From Thiohalomonas sp041685045 (GTDB lineage: Bacteria > Pseudomonadota > Gammaproteobacteria > Thiohalomonadales > Thiohalomonadaceae): DNA of 64,000 nucleotides. Positions 43,112 to 52,300 of the stretch are shown piece after piece. A program made the position numbers and the translations under genes. The DNA is taken from NCBI GenBank assembly GCA_041685045.1, contig JAWLGP010000010.1, positions 84,437-148,436 of the forward strand. Reading direction: 5' to 3'. How positions within the stretch are numbered: the stretch's first letter is position 1; every line of letters begins with the position of its first letter. Under the pieces are notes generated by a model. The model did not search any database. It had not been told where the DNA came from and saw nothing but the letters and a program-made list of their open reading frames with translations.

Positions 43112-43288
43112 ATGAGCTGGGGTTGCCCACACGAATACCGGGGACAATGTCAGCGGGTGCAGGACCGCCCCTGCGACCCGGGCATGAAGGGCTGCGTGCT
43201 GTTCGGCCGCTTCGTCTTCAGTCAGGAAGAGAAGAACCGCCCGGGCGGCCCGCACGAACGCGAACCGAAAGCGCGCCGGAAAGCTTAA
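43112..43288 (+). CDS. Small Cys-rich protein (58 residues)
   Basis: ATG 43112 (an alternative ATG is at 43109) follows GGAGCAGC and opens a short frame beginning MSWGCPHEYRGQCQRV and continuing with RPCDPGMKGCVLFGRF and a basic tail. Four cysteines (SWGC, GQC, RPC, KGC) in a compact pattern suggest a metal-binding knot. The good ribosome-binding site, even codon quality and constrained Cys/Gly pattern favour a real gene. It overlaps the convergent DUF421 stop by 4 bp. Function unknown. Confidence 0.6.
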   Translation: MSWGCPHEYRGQCQRVQDRPCDPGMKGCVLFGRFVFSQEEKNRPGGPHEREPKARRKA

Positions 43289-43815
43289 CCCTGTACGCCC
43301 GGTCTATTCACGCCGCGCAGTGTCGCGGCTTCCGCCGTGTCGGTGCGCGGCACCACGCTGAAGGAGCCGTCAGTCTCCAGCACCACCGCCTCGACATCAC
43401 CGACACTCACCACCCCTTCGGCGCGAAGCGCCGCCCGCACCTCATCCTCCGTGACCCGCGTCCGCCGGAGGGCCTCCTGCAGGAACTCGCCGCGATAGGT
43501 CAGCAGTGACGGCTCCCCGGTCACCATACGCCGGACCCAGCGCACCCGCACGCTGCTCCAGGTGATGGCGAACTGCAGCCCGATCAGCAGCGCAAGGGCG
43601 AACAGCCCCTGGGCCAGTGAGACGTCCTGGTTGAGCAGAATGGTCGCCAGCGTCGAACCGAGTGCCACCGTCACGACGAAGTCGAAGGCATTCATCTTCG
43701 ACAGGGTCCGTTTGCCCGTCACCCGCAGCAGGACGATCAGCCCGGCGTAAGCCATGATGCCGACCACCAGTGTGCGGAATAGCGCCGGCCAGCCGTTGAA
43801 AAGCCACTCTTCCAT
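43285..43815 (-). CDS. DUF421 (YetF-like) membrane protein
   Basis: A 176-residue protein with three N-terminal helices (about 14-32, 45-60, 68-85) and a soluble C-terminal domain. Family landmarks are LLRVTGKRTLSKMNAFDFVVTVALGST (about 29-55) and a C-terminal GVVSVGDVEAVVLETDGSFSVVP. DUF421/YetF proteins are conserved membrane proteins without a settled function; the soluble part is a small alpha-beta domain. Confidence 0.88.
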   Translation of the reverse strand: MEEWLFNGWPALFRTLVVGIMAYAGLIVLLRVTGKRTLSKMNAFDFVVTVALGSTLATILLNQDVSLAQGLFALALLIGLQFAITWSSVRVRWVRRMVTGEPSLLTYRGEFLQEALRRTRVTEDEVRAALRAEGVVSVGDVEAVVLETDGSFSVVPRTDTAEAATLRGVNRPGVQG

Positions 43816-43933
43816 GCTCCGCTCCCCTTCTCGGACGGAGGTCTTCGAAGCATAGCCGCAACCCGACGCGGGCCATTACTGGCAGTCGGAGCCGGTGCGG
43901 TGATGCCGCGGCCCGGACTGGCCGTGTCCGTTT

Positions 43934-43948
43934 CTGTCCTACAGACAG
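43934..43948. promoter_or_regulatory. Palindrome upstream of the CHASE kinase
   Basis: CTGTCCTACAGACAG has perfect CTGTC/GACAG arms. It lies 118 bp before the CHASE-kinase start. A related palindrome, TTGTCTGCCGTAGGACAA, stands at 49685-49702 upstream of the second PAS kinase. A shared regulator is possible but not shown. Confidence 0.3.
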
Positions 43949-44065
43949 GCCGATGGAATGGCCGTAGCATCGCGTGTGTTTGCGCAGAAGTTGGGGGAGC
44001 CTTTTTCTTCGGCTATCAGGCGCCCGTAAGACCGCTGCCCCCACAGCCAGTGACGACCACGCCCA

Positions 44066-47000
44066 ATGGCCAAGGCTAACCAACGTACTTTCGCCGATAT
44101 TTTCCACAACGAGGCCACCGCCTGGGGTGTCCTCGCCGTATCGCTGTTGGTCACCGTGTTGGCCTCCTATTTCACCCACGCAAACATCCGGCAGCGGGCG
44201 GAGGATCGGTTTGCCTTCGAAGTCGAAGAGGCCCGCCAACGGATCGCCAAACGGATGCTGGAGTATGAGCAGGTCCTGCGTGGTGGTGTTGCGCTGTTAG
44301 ACACGTTGGAAGGCTCGGTCACGCGGGAACAGTGGCACGGCTACGTCAAGACCTTGCAGATCGAGGCGTTTTACCCCGGTATCCAGGGAATCGGCTTTGC
44401 GCGGGCGCTGAATCCCGATGAGCTTGCATCGCACGTCGACTCGGTTCGGGCCGAGGGTTTCCCCGACTATGCCGTCAGCCCGCCCGGCCTTCGCCACAGC
44501 TACAGCGCCATCGTATTCCTCGAGCCGTTCGATGCCCGTAACCGGAGGGCGTTCGGCTACGACATGCTGTCCGAAGCGGTTCGCCGCGCCGCCATGGAAC
44601 GGGCGCGGGACACCGGCCTGCCGGCTGTCTCCCGGCGAGTCACCCTGGTGCAGGAGAACGGGGAGGACATTCAGGCCGGCTTCCTGATGTATCTCCCCGT
44701 CTATCGGCCAGGGCTATCCACCCGGACCCTCGCCGAACGTCGGGCTGCGCTGTTCGGCTTCGTCTACAGCCCCTTCCGCACCAAGGATCTGATGCAGGGC
44801 ATTGAGGGGAGTGAGCGGCCCGAGCTTGGGTTCGAACTGTACGACGACGAGAGCGGCCTTGCCGACAGTACACTGCTGTACCAATCCGACCCCGACCCGG
44901 CGGAACCCACCGCTCGCCGGACACCCCCGTCGCACCAGATCAAGACGACCATCGCCTTGCCCGGCCGTACATGGGCCGCGCACTTCCACAGCCGCGATTC
45001 GTTCGAAGCCTCCGTCGAAAACAACCAGCCCCTGTTGATCGCTGTCGGCGGCCTGACCGTAGATATTCTGCTGTTCATCATCATCTGGTCTCTCGCCGGC
45101 GAACAAAAACGGGTGCGGCGCAAGGCCGAAACCATGACTGCCGAGCTCCGCACCAACGCGCAACGTCTTCAGGAGAGCGAAAGCCGTCTGTCCTTTGGTG
45201 AACAGATCGCCGGACTGGGCAACTGGCACTGGGATGCGGTATCCGAAAGCCGTTGGTGGTCCGACGGATTCTATCGTTTGCTCGGCGTCGAGCCGCACGC
45301 CTTCGAACCCTCCTTCGAGCGGCTGCGGACATTTCTGCCGCCGGCGGCGCAAACCCAGGTGGATGCAGCCATTCAATACGTGTTCGACACCGGCGAAGAA
45401 GCGGTCCTCGAGCACACCATCGTGCGCGCCGACGGTACGGAACGAATGCTCTATGTTCGCTGCCGACCCTTGCAGGACGATTCCGGGCGGGTGACCGGGT
45501 ATATCGGCACCGCATTGGACATCACCGAACGCAAGAACGCCGAACAGGCGTTGGCGGCGAAGCACGCCCTGTTGCAATCCATTATCGATGCTATCCCCGA
45601 CCTGGTTGTCCTCAAGGACACCCAACTGCTGTATCACTCGGTAAATGCCGGCTTCCTGAAGTTCGTCGACAAACCGCTGTCGGCAGTCATTGGCAAATCG
45701 GATTACGAGCTGTTTCCGAAGGCCGAGGCCGATCAGTACCGCGAGGACGACCAGTGGGTGATCACGGCCGAACGACCATTGACACGGGTGGAGCACGTCA
45801 CCGGGGCCGGCGGTCCGCTGTGGCTGCAGGTGGCGAAGGTCCCATTGCACGATATCGACGGCAGCGTCCGCGGCGTATTGATGTCGGTGCGCAACGTTTC
45901 GGCGCTGAAACGTACCGAAGAGGACTTGAGGCGAAAACATACGGAGCTGGAGGCGGTCTTCGCGACCAACCACGTGTCCATCGCTGTAATGGACCGCGAC
46001 TTTCACTTCCTCCAGGTCAACGCGGCCTACGCCAGTGCGGCGGGATTTCCGATGCAGGAGCTGATCGGCAAGCGGCACTTCGATCTGTTCCCCGATCCTG
46101 AGAACGAGGCCGTTTTCGGCCGGGTGGTGAAAACGGGGAAACCGTTCAGCGCTTTGGCCAAAGCCTTCACATCGCCCCATTCTTCGGGGCAAATCCGTTA
46201 CTGGGACTGGACCTTGTCACCGCTGTTGAGTGATGACGGCAGCGTCGAAGGGACGACCCTGATCCTCATCGACGCCACGGAAAGGGAACTGCGCCGGCGG
46301 GAGGCAGAGGAGGCCTGGCGTACCGCCCACGCCGAGTTGGAGCGGCGTGTTTCGGAGCGGACCCGCGAGTTGGAATCGGCAAATCGGGACTTGGCGATAG
46401 CCAATCGTGAACTGGAGACCTTCTCCTATTCGGTATCCCATGACCTGCGCGGCCCGTTACGAGCCATCGACGGCTTCACGCAAATGCTCGGTGAAGACTA
46501 CGGCGAGCATCTGGACGCGACCGGCCGGAACTACATTTCACGGGTCAACCAGGCCACCGCCCGCATGAGCGCGCTGATCGATGCCCTGCTCAACCTCTCC
46601 CGCGTCTCCCGCAGCGAACTTCAGCCGACCTCCGTGGACCTGAACGCCCTGGCCGGAGACGTCGCCCGCCAGTTGTCTGCCAGCCACCCTGCCCGTGACG
46701 TGCGTATCGAGATAGCGTCGGGGTTAACAACCGTCGGCGACGCCACGCTGCTGCGTATCGTGCTGCAAAACCTGATCGAAAATGCCTGGAAGTTCACGGC
46801 CCACCAGCCCCACGCCCGCATCACGGTCGGCCAGCTCAGGGAGGAGGACCGCCAGGTCTTCTTCGTCCGCGACAACGGCGCCGGCTTCGAGGCCGAATAT
46901 GCCCACAAACTGTTTCAGCCGTTTGAGCGTCTGCACACCGAGGACGAGTTCAAGGGCACCGGCATCGGGCTCGCGACCGTGCGCCGCATTGTTCAACGAC

Positions 47001-47122
47001 ACGGCGGTGAGGTGTGGGCGGACGGCATGCTCGGCGAGGGCGCGACCATTTTCTTCACGCTGGGACGCACGGTTCAGGCCCGGCGGGAGGAACGCGGCCA
47101 GTCGAGGCTGCCGGTTTCATAG
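44066..47122 (+). CDS. CHASE-PAS3 sensor histidine kinase
   Basis: A 1018-residue inner-membrane sensor kinase. Helix 1 (about 20-40) and helix 2 (about 318-340) bracket a periplasmic CHASE domain (IEAFYPGIQGIGFARALNP near 95-113). Three PAS/PAC domains follow (about 375-490, 500-620, 630-745), then coiled coil, HisKA with H-box FSYSVSHDLRGPLRAIDGF (about 792) and HATPase with LIENAWKFT, DNGAGFEAEYAHKLFQPFERLH and GTGIGLATV. CHASE domains sense small extracellular ligands. No response regulator is adjacent, so it is an orphan kinase. The catalytic part closely resembles the kinase at 47167. Confidence 0.9.
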   Translation: MAKANQRTFADIFHNEATAWGVLAVSLLVTVLASYFTHANIRQRAEDRFAFEVEEARQRIAKRMLEYEQVLRGGVALLDTLEGSVTREQWHGYVKTLQIEAFYPGIQGIGFARALNPDELASHVDSVRAEGFPDYAVSPPGLRHSYSAIVFLEPFDARNRRAFGYDMLSEAVRRAAMERARDTGLPAVSRRVTLVQENGEDIQAGFLMYLPVYRPGLSTRTLAERRAALFGFVYSPFRTKDLMQGIEGSERPELGFELYDDESGLADSTLLYQSDPDPAEPTARRTPPSHQIKTTIALPGRTWAAHFHSRDSFEASVENNQPLLIAVGGLTVDILLFIIIWSLAGEQKRVRRKAETMTAELRTNAQRLQESESRLSFGEQIAGLGNWHWDAVSESRWWSDGFYRLLGVEPHAFEPSFERLRTFLPPAAQTQVDAAIQYVFDTGEEAVLEHTIVRADGTERMLYVRCRPLQDDSGRVTGYIGTALDITERKNAEQALAAKHALLQSIIDAIPDLVVLKDTQLLYHSVNAGFLKFVDKPLSAVIGKSDYELFPKAEADQYREDDQWVITAERPLTRVEHVTGAGGPLWLQVAKVPLHDIDGSVRGVLMSVRNVSALKRTEEDLRRKHTELEAVFATNHVSIAVMDRDFHFLQVNAAYASAAGFPMQELIGKRHFDLFPDPENEAVFGRVVKTGKPFSALAKAFTSPHSSGQIRYWDWTLSPLLSDDGSVEGTTLILIDATERELRRREAEEAWRTAHAELERRVSERTRELESANRDLAIANRELETFSYSVSHDLRGPLRAIDGFTQMLGEDYGEHLDATGRNYISRVNQATARMSALIDALLNLSRVSRSELQPTSVDLNALAGDVARQLSASHPARDVRIEIASGLTTVGDATLLRIVLQNLIENAWKFTAHQPHARITVGQLREEDRQVFFVRDNGAGFEAEYAHKLFQPFERLHTEDEFKGTGIGLATVRRIVQRHGGEVWADGMLGEGATIFFTLGRTVQARREERGQSRLPVS

Positions 47123-47166
47123 AGAGCGATCCGGCATTGCCTTCGGCACATACGCGCATCACTGCT

Positions 47167-49470
47167 CTATCCGAGGGTGAAAAAAATGGCGGCGCCGGCA
47201 TCCTTTTCCCCCTCCGCCCATACCTCTCCGCCATGGCGCTGGACGATGCGGCGTACCGTGGCCAGACCGATCCCGGTCCCCTGGAACTCCTTCTCACCAT
47301 GCAGCCGCTCAAAGGGCTGGAACAACTTGTGGGCATACTCGATTTCGAAACCGACGCCGTTGTCGCGAATGACGAAGACCTCGCGCCGGTCGTGACGCTC
47401 CCGTCGGAACAGAATACGGGCATCGGGACGACCGCCCGTAAACTTCCAGGCATTACCAAGCACATTCTGCAACAGCAAACGCAGCAACGTGGCATCGCCT
47501 GTCGCAATGAGCCCCGGTTCGATCCCGACCTCGACATTGCGTTCGGTTTCGCTCTCGTGCAACTGGCGAACGATCTCCGCGGCAAGTGCGCTGAGATCTA
47601 CGTCCTGTAATTCGAGCTCGGCCCGGAATACGCGCGACAGCCCCAACAGGCCGTCAATCAGCTCACTCATGCGCAGGGTCGCGTTGTGGATTCGGGCCAG
47701 ATAGCCGCGCCCCACTTCGTCCAGAGCGTCCGCGCAGTCCTCCTGCAAGGCACCGCTGAAGCCGTTGATCGCGCGTAGCGGCCCGCGCAGGTCGTGCGAA
47801 ACCGAATAGCTGAAGGACTCCAACTCGCGGTTGGCCGCCTCCAGTTCCTGCGTGCGCTGCACCAGCGCGAGCTCCGAGCGCTTGCGGTCAGTGACGTCGA
47901 TGAAGGCCGCAACCGAACCGCGGGGGCTGCCGTCGGCATTCCGCAGCGTTTCCGCGTTGCCGATGATGTGCCGCACGTCGCCGTCCGTGAAGCGCAACTC
48001 AAGCTCCTGGTCGTACATGGGCTCGCCCCTGGCCGCCCGCTGCACCGGCAGGTCGGGGATCGGCAGTCGTTTCCCGTGCTTGTAGACTTCGAAGGTGGAG
48101 GGAACCCCATCGGCCGGGCCCGACTTCGACAGGTTGCTTCCCGATGGCCACCGCAGGGTTCGATAGGCCGCCTCGCTGCCGATGATGTTGCTGCCGTCCG
48201 CGCTGCGGGTGACCAGAACGATGGCGGGAACGGTCGCGAGCACGGTCCGCAATTCATCGGCACGGGCCCGCGCGGCGCGTTCACTTTCGGCCAACGCCGC
48301 TTCTGCCGATTTGCGTGCCGAAATATCCTCGACAACCGCCACCAAGCTGGTGGGAACGCCCGCCTCATCCCGAATGGCGGTCGCCGTCACCTGTACCCAT
48401 ACGGTTTTGCCGTCCTTGCGGATCAGACGCTTGACCAGGGTGTAGTCGGCAATCTCGCCCCTCAACAGGGCTTGATAGAGTTCGGCGTTATGACCGCGCT
48501 CATCGGCTGGCGTGAGGTCCATGAAGCCGAGCCCGTCGAGCTCCTCGGCCGTGTAGCCCACCAGTTCGCAGTACTTTCGATTGACCTTGAGGAAGCGGCC
48601 GCTGACGCAGTCCGTCTGCCCGATACCGACGGCCGAAAGATCGAAGATTGCCCGGTACTCCGATTCGCTTCTCTTAATGGCCTCTTCCGCCAGTTTCTGT
48701 TCCGTGATGTCGCGGGAGATCGCCAAAAGGCGTGGTTTGGTTCCCGGCGTTTTCGGCACAGGCGTAATCACCACGTCCCACCATTTGGGCGTGCCGTCCA
48801 CCGAGGGACAGTGGCCGATGAACTTGCCGGTTGCGCCGGCCGCCGCGCTGGCGACGGCCGCGTGAGCAGCCGACCGGTAGGCCGCGGGCCAGATGTCGCA
48901 CCAGGATCGCTGGAGGTAGGGCGTGATGTCCGCGATCCCCAGCAAACGCTGGCCGCCAGCGCTCATGGAGAGCAGGTGGCCTTCGGTGTCGAGCAGCTTG
49001 ATGCAGTCCTGACTGCTGTCGAGAATGCCGCTGTTGAGCGCCTCGCTGGCCAGTAATGCATCTTCCGTTTGCCTATGGGTGCTGATGTCGAGGGTGGTTC
49101 CCAGGTAGCCGGCGAAGCTGCCGTCGGCAGCCCAAAGCGGCGTGACCCGATCGGACACCCAGCCAAACGTCCCGTCCGCCCGGCGCAGCCGATAGTCCAA
49201 CACATACGGTGTTCGCTGGCGGGCCGCTTCGGCCAAGGTACGGCAGCGGTCTTCCCGATCGCCCCCGTGCACGGACTCGTGCCAGCCTTGATCGCGAGCC
49301 TGCGCCTGGGTCAGGCCGGTGAATGCAAGCCATTGGGGATTGGCGTAGAGGCAATGGCCGGAGGGGTCGGACAGCCAGGCCATCACCGGCAGCAGTTCGA
49401 GCCCGCTCAGAAACCCGCTCTCGCCCAAGGCGTTGGAGTGCGGTGCGGCTTGGGTGTTGGAGATTGGCAT
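47167..49470 (-). CDS. Soluble multi-PAS sensor histidine kinase
   Basis: A 767-residue kinase with no membrane helix. Four PAS/PAC segments (about 22-140, 145-265, 270-390, 400-520) are followed by HisKA with FSYSVSHDLRGPLRAINGFSGAL (about 548) and HATPase with NVLGNAWKFT, DNGVGFEIEYAHKLFQPFERLH and GTGIGLATV. PAS2 and PAS3 contain typical WLAFTGL and YCELVGYT-like pieces. It is convergent with the CHASE kinase (44 bp between stops) and shares its catalytic region, suggesting duplication. No cognate response regulator is next to it. Confidence 0.88.
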   Translation of the reverse strand: MPISNTQAAPHSNALGESGFLSGLELLPVMAWLSDPSGHCLYANPQWLAFTGLTQAQARDQGWHESVHGGDREDRCRTLAEAARQRTPYVLDYRLRRADGTFGWVSDRVTPLWAADGSFAGYLGTTLDISTHRQTEDALLASEALNSGILDSSQDCIKLLDTEGHLLSMSAGGQRLLGIADITPYLQRSWCDIWPAAYRSAAHAAVASAAAGATGKFIGHCPSVDGTPKWWDVVITPVPKTPGTKPRLLAISRDITEQKLAEEAIKRSESEYRAIFDLSAVGIGQTDCVSGRFLKVNRKYCELVGYTAEELDGLGFMDLTPADERGHNAELYQALLRGEIADYTLVKRLIRKDGKTVWVQVTATAIRDEAGVPTSLVAVVEDISARKSAEAALAESERAARARADELRTVLATVPAIVLVTRSADGSNIIGSEAAYRTLRWPSGSNLSKSGPADGVPSTFEVYKHGKRLPIPDLPVQRAARGEPMYDQELELRFTDGDVRHIIGNAETLRNADGSPRGSVAAFIDVTDRKRSELALVQRTQELEAANRELESFSYSVSHDLRGPLRAINGFSGALQEDCADALDEVGRGYLARIHNATLRMSELIDGLLGLSRVFRAELELQDVDLSALAAEIVRQLHESETERNVEVGIEPGLIATGDATLLRLLLQNVLGNAWKFTGGRPDARILFRRERHDRREVFVIRDNGVGFEIEYAHKLFQPFERLHGEKEFQGTGIGLATVRRIVQRHGGEVWAEGEKDAGAAIFFTLG

Positions 49471-49785
49471 GACTAACCGTTCGGTACGGGGACAAAGTCC
49501 CCGGACAGGCCCGCGTCGTGAAAGCGCGCGCGCAGCAAGCCGGCGGCCCAGAGTAGCCGCTTTCGGCCTCGGGGTCGACCGGGTACTTCACCGCCTGGCG
49601 CCCAACCATTCCCGTGCGTGCATGACCGGTGACGAATTGGCTTTATATACCGGCGCCATCCACAACGGGATAGGACAAACCACCTTGTCTGCCGTAGGAC
49701 AAACACGGACAAACCCGGTCGAGACCTCGTACCAGGCCGGCCAGGCGCCCAGGCGAGGCCGGGGAATACGCCCCGTTATCGCAGG
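49471..49785. promoter_or_regulatory. Intergenic region with paired GGACAAAC elements
   Basis: About 315 bp with no open gene. It holds TAGGACAAAC twice (49671-49680 and 49695-49704) and a palindrome TTGTCTGCCGTAGGACAA (49685-49702). A GGGGACAAAGTCCCC hairpin lies at about 49487-49501, just before the kinase start. These are candidate operator sites for the kinase gene. Confidence 0.35.
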
Positions 49786-50790
49786 CTACGACGGGAGTGG
49801 CGGCAGCCGTTCCATCAAGTAGCAGAGACAGTCCTGGCGGATGATGCGCTCGTCGCGGGTGAGCATGGATGGCATGAGCGGCACGCGGGTACAGAGTTGT
49901 CCGTCCCGCACGGAGAAGAAACGTTCGGTGACCGGGTGGCCCTCCTCATCCACGGCGTGGAGAGGAATCCTGTCGGCACTGACCTGTGCCAGCGCCGTAC
50001 CCGCGGGCAGTTCGCGGAAATTGAGCTCGTCCAGGTCGGGTTCGAACAGCAGGTCGGTGCCGCGGTCGTCGAAACTGAAGCGGACGCCGGGCGGGACCGT
50101 CACGGTGGCCACCGTGTGGAACAGGTCGTAATCATGGGTGGGGACCGGATGGTCCGGCAGCGCGACGAGGTTGAGGGCGGCGGCCAGGTATTCGCGCACG
50201 TGGTCGATGCCGGCACGCTGACGGGGTTTGCCGCACTCCACCGTCACCGCCGGGCAGACGGCGCTCATGGCCATGGATTGCACACTGTCGGGGCGAATGA
50301 AGTAGACGGTGGTGCGGCTGAACAGTGTCGCCAGGTGCAGGTAGTGATGGTCCAGCCGATTGATGCAGCCGTAATGCGGATTGAGGCCGGTATTGTTGTG
50401 GACATCGATACTGGCGAACGGCCGCCGGGCCGCGATCGCGGCGACCACCTGCCGGGCCAGGCGCTGCTCCGGCAGGTCGCCACCGTTCCAGATGCGGTTG
50501 TAGTCCGGTTGGCCGTCGAGTCGTCGCAGGCCGTGGCGGGCGGCCTCGATATTGCCGACGAAGACCGAGAGGGCGCGAGGCAACTCCTGGCCGGCCAGTT
50601 CGCCCAGCAGCTCGCGCAGTGCATCCCAACCGGTATCTTCGTTGCCGTGCAGCAGCACCGAGACAAACAGCGGTTCGGGGCGGCGACCCGGCAGGTGGAA
50701 CACCGTCGGGCCGTCCAGCACCTCGTGCAGGCGGGGCGCCGGGCGTTCCAGAATGCCATTCGGCAGGCCTTCGATTTCGCAGAGCTTCAT
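49786..50790 (-). CDS. Succinylglutamate desuccinylase/aspartoacylase-like M14 enzyme
   Basis: A 334-residue zinc hydrolase of the AstE/AspA (M14-type) family. Metal residues are in LLHGNEDTG (His48, Glu51), with DVHNN (about 149) and a downstream His, and a catalytic Glu in VTVECGKP (about 200). The C-terminal part is the family's beta-rich domain. It removes an acyl group from an amino acid or peptide-like substrate, which is unknown here. It follows the glutamate-cysteine-ligase-like gene by 20 bp on the same strand. Confidence 0.82.
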   Translation of the reverse strand: MKLCEIEGLPNGILERPAPRLHEVLDGPTVFHLPGRRPEPLFVSVLLHGNEDTGWDALRELLGELAGQELPRALSVFVGNIEAARHGLRRLDGQPDYNRIWNGGDLPEQRLARQVVAAIAARRPFASIDVHNNTGLNPHYGCINRLDHHYLHLATLFSRTTVYFIRPDSVQSMAMSAVCPAVTVECGKPRQRAGIDHVREYLAAALNLVALPDHPVPTHDYDLFHTVATVTVPPGVRFSFDDRGTDLLFEPDLDELNFRELPAGTALAQVSADRIPLHAVDEEGHPVTERFFSVRDGQLCTRVPLMPSMLTRDERIIRQDCLCYLMERLPPLPS

Positions 50791-50810
50791 GTCCCGATCC
50801 TACCGCGCCC

Positions 50811-52247
50811 TCAAGGGGCCGGCCACTCGTGAACCGGCAGGCCGCTCCGCTGGTTGGCCAGATAGCGTTTCACCAGCAGCGCGAAGTCGCGGCCGTGCCG
50901 CTCGATGCACTCGATCTGCCAACGGGCCCCCGTGCGCCCGGTACGCACGCGCTCGCTGACAATGCCGAGATAGCGGTCCACTTCACCGGTCTCGCACCCG
51001 AGCCCCTGAAGGCCTTCGCGGGCCATCGGCAGCAGCTGGTGCCGGAACAGCTCCTGCAGATTCCAGGTACGCCCGTCGGTCCAGGCAAGGGCCGCCCCCA
51101 GGCCGTGCTTCGCCGCCGTGTAGAAGTTGTCCCGCACCCGCGCAAATTCGATGCCGCTGGCCACCGGAGCTTGCTGCTCCGCCAGGGAAACGGTGAGCCC
51201 CCAAAAGAGGGCGGCGTTGGCGATGGTATCGACCACGCTGGGGCCGGCCGGCATTACCCGGTGCTCGATACGCAGGTGCGGGGTGCCGTCCTCGTCGAAG
51301 CCAATCAACGGCCGATTCCAGCGCCAGATGGTGCCGTTTTGCAGGCGCAGGTGGTCCAGGCATTCATCCGGGCCGCCGAGATCGACCGGCAGCATCATCG
51401 GATAGTGATCGCGGTTCTCGACAAACAGTTCGAACAGGGACTGCCGGACATAACCCGAGCCGAAGGTGACCCGTTTGACCGGCCCGAACGCCGCATCCTG
51501 AATGCCGCCCACCGCCACCGCCTGCTCGAACAGGGGAATGCGTGTCTCCTGCCACAGACGGCGGCCGAACAGCAGCGGCGAATTGGCCGAAACGGCCACC
51601 ATCGGGCCGGACACCAGTTGCGCGGTGTTGTAGTAGCGGGCGGCACGGGCGGCGTCGACTTGCAGGTGGATCTGGAACGAGGTGGTTGCCGCCTCCAACA
51701 TCACATCCCGGTGTTCGGTGTGCAGATGTTCGGGCCCCTCGATGTCCAGCGTCAGCGGGCGCCCCTTGCGCAGGCGCATCACCTGCTCGTTGAGTGCGCG
51801 ATAGCGGGCCATGCCGGACATGTGCTCGATGGAGAGCATTTCATCGCGCACGGTCGGCAAAATACCGACCATGGCCACATCGAGCCCCAGTTCGGCGGCG
51901 ACCTGCTCGCAGCGCTGCCAGGTGTGCCCCAGGTCGCGCTGCATGGTGGAGAGGGCCAGCCCTTTGATGGCCAGGGGCGTGGTATTCAGTTCGATGTTGT
52001 ACTGGGAGAGCTCGGGAAAGACCGGCACATCCCCGACTTGCTCGAGGAAACGGACGTTTTCGGGCGCCGGCTGGCCGCTGCTGTCCACCAGCCACGCCTC
52101 CAGTTCGAAACCGCCGATGCCGTGGCGGGAAGAGAGACGGCCCGTATCGAACCAATCGCCAAGCAGTGCCGTCTCTTCCCGCAGATGCCGGGCGAAGGCG
52201 TCGAAATCCTGCTTTCTGAACCGCCCCGCCGCAATCTCCTGGCCCAT
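50811..52247 (-). CDS. Glutamate-cysteine-ligase-family (GCS2-type) enzyme
   Basis: A 478-residue ATP-dependent carboxylate-amine ligase. GFELEAWLVD (about 46) and NIELNTTPL carry the acidic Mg-ATP residues; GPEHLHTEH, SFQIHLQVDA, SANSPLLFGRRLW and RIEHRVMPAGPS follow the GCS2 order. ATG 52247 (MGQEIAAGRF) is chosen; 96 upstream codons overlap murU and look non-coding. GCS2-type ligases make gamma-glutamyl-cysteine or related amides. The adjacent deacylase could act on the same metabolite, which is an inference. Confidence 0.82.
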   Translation of the reverse strand: MGQEIAAGRFRKQDFDAFARHLREETALLGDWFDTGRLSSRHGIGGFELEAWLVDSSGQPAPENVRFLEQVGDVPVFPELSQYNIELNTTPLAIKGLALSTMQRDLGHTWQRCEQVAAELGLDVAMVGILPTVRDEMLSIEHMSGMARYRALNEQVMRLRKGRPLTLDIEGPEHLHTEHRDVMLEAATTSFQIHLQVDAARAARYYNTAQLVSGPMVAVSANSPLLFGRRLWQETRIPLFEQAVAVGGIQDAAFGPVKRVTFGSGYVRQSLFELFVENRDHYPMMLPVDLGGPDECLDHLRLQNGTIWRWNRPLIGFDEDGTPHLRIEHRVMPAGPSVVDTIANAALFWGLTVSLAEQQAPVASGIEFARVRDNFYTAAKHGLGAALAWTDGRTWNLQELFRHQLLPMAREGLQGLGCETGEVDRYLGIVSERVRTGRTGARWQIECIERHGRDFALLVKRYLANQRSGLPVHEWPAP

Positions 52248-52300
52248 CGCTCTATTCCCTGTTTCGGTTGAATCGGCCCCACGGTGAGCGAGGCCGCTGC

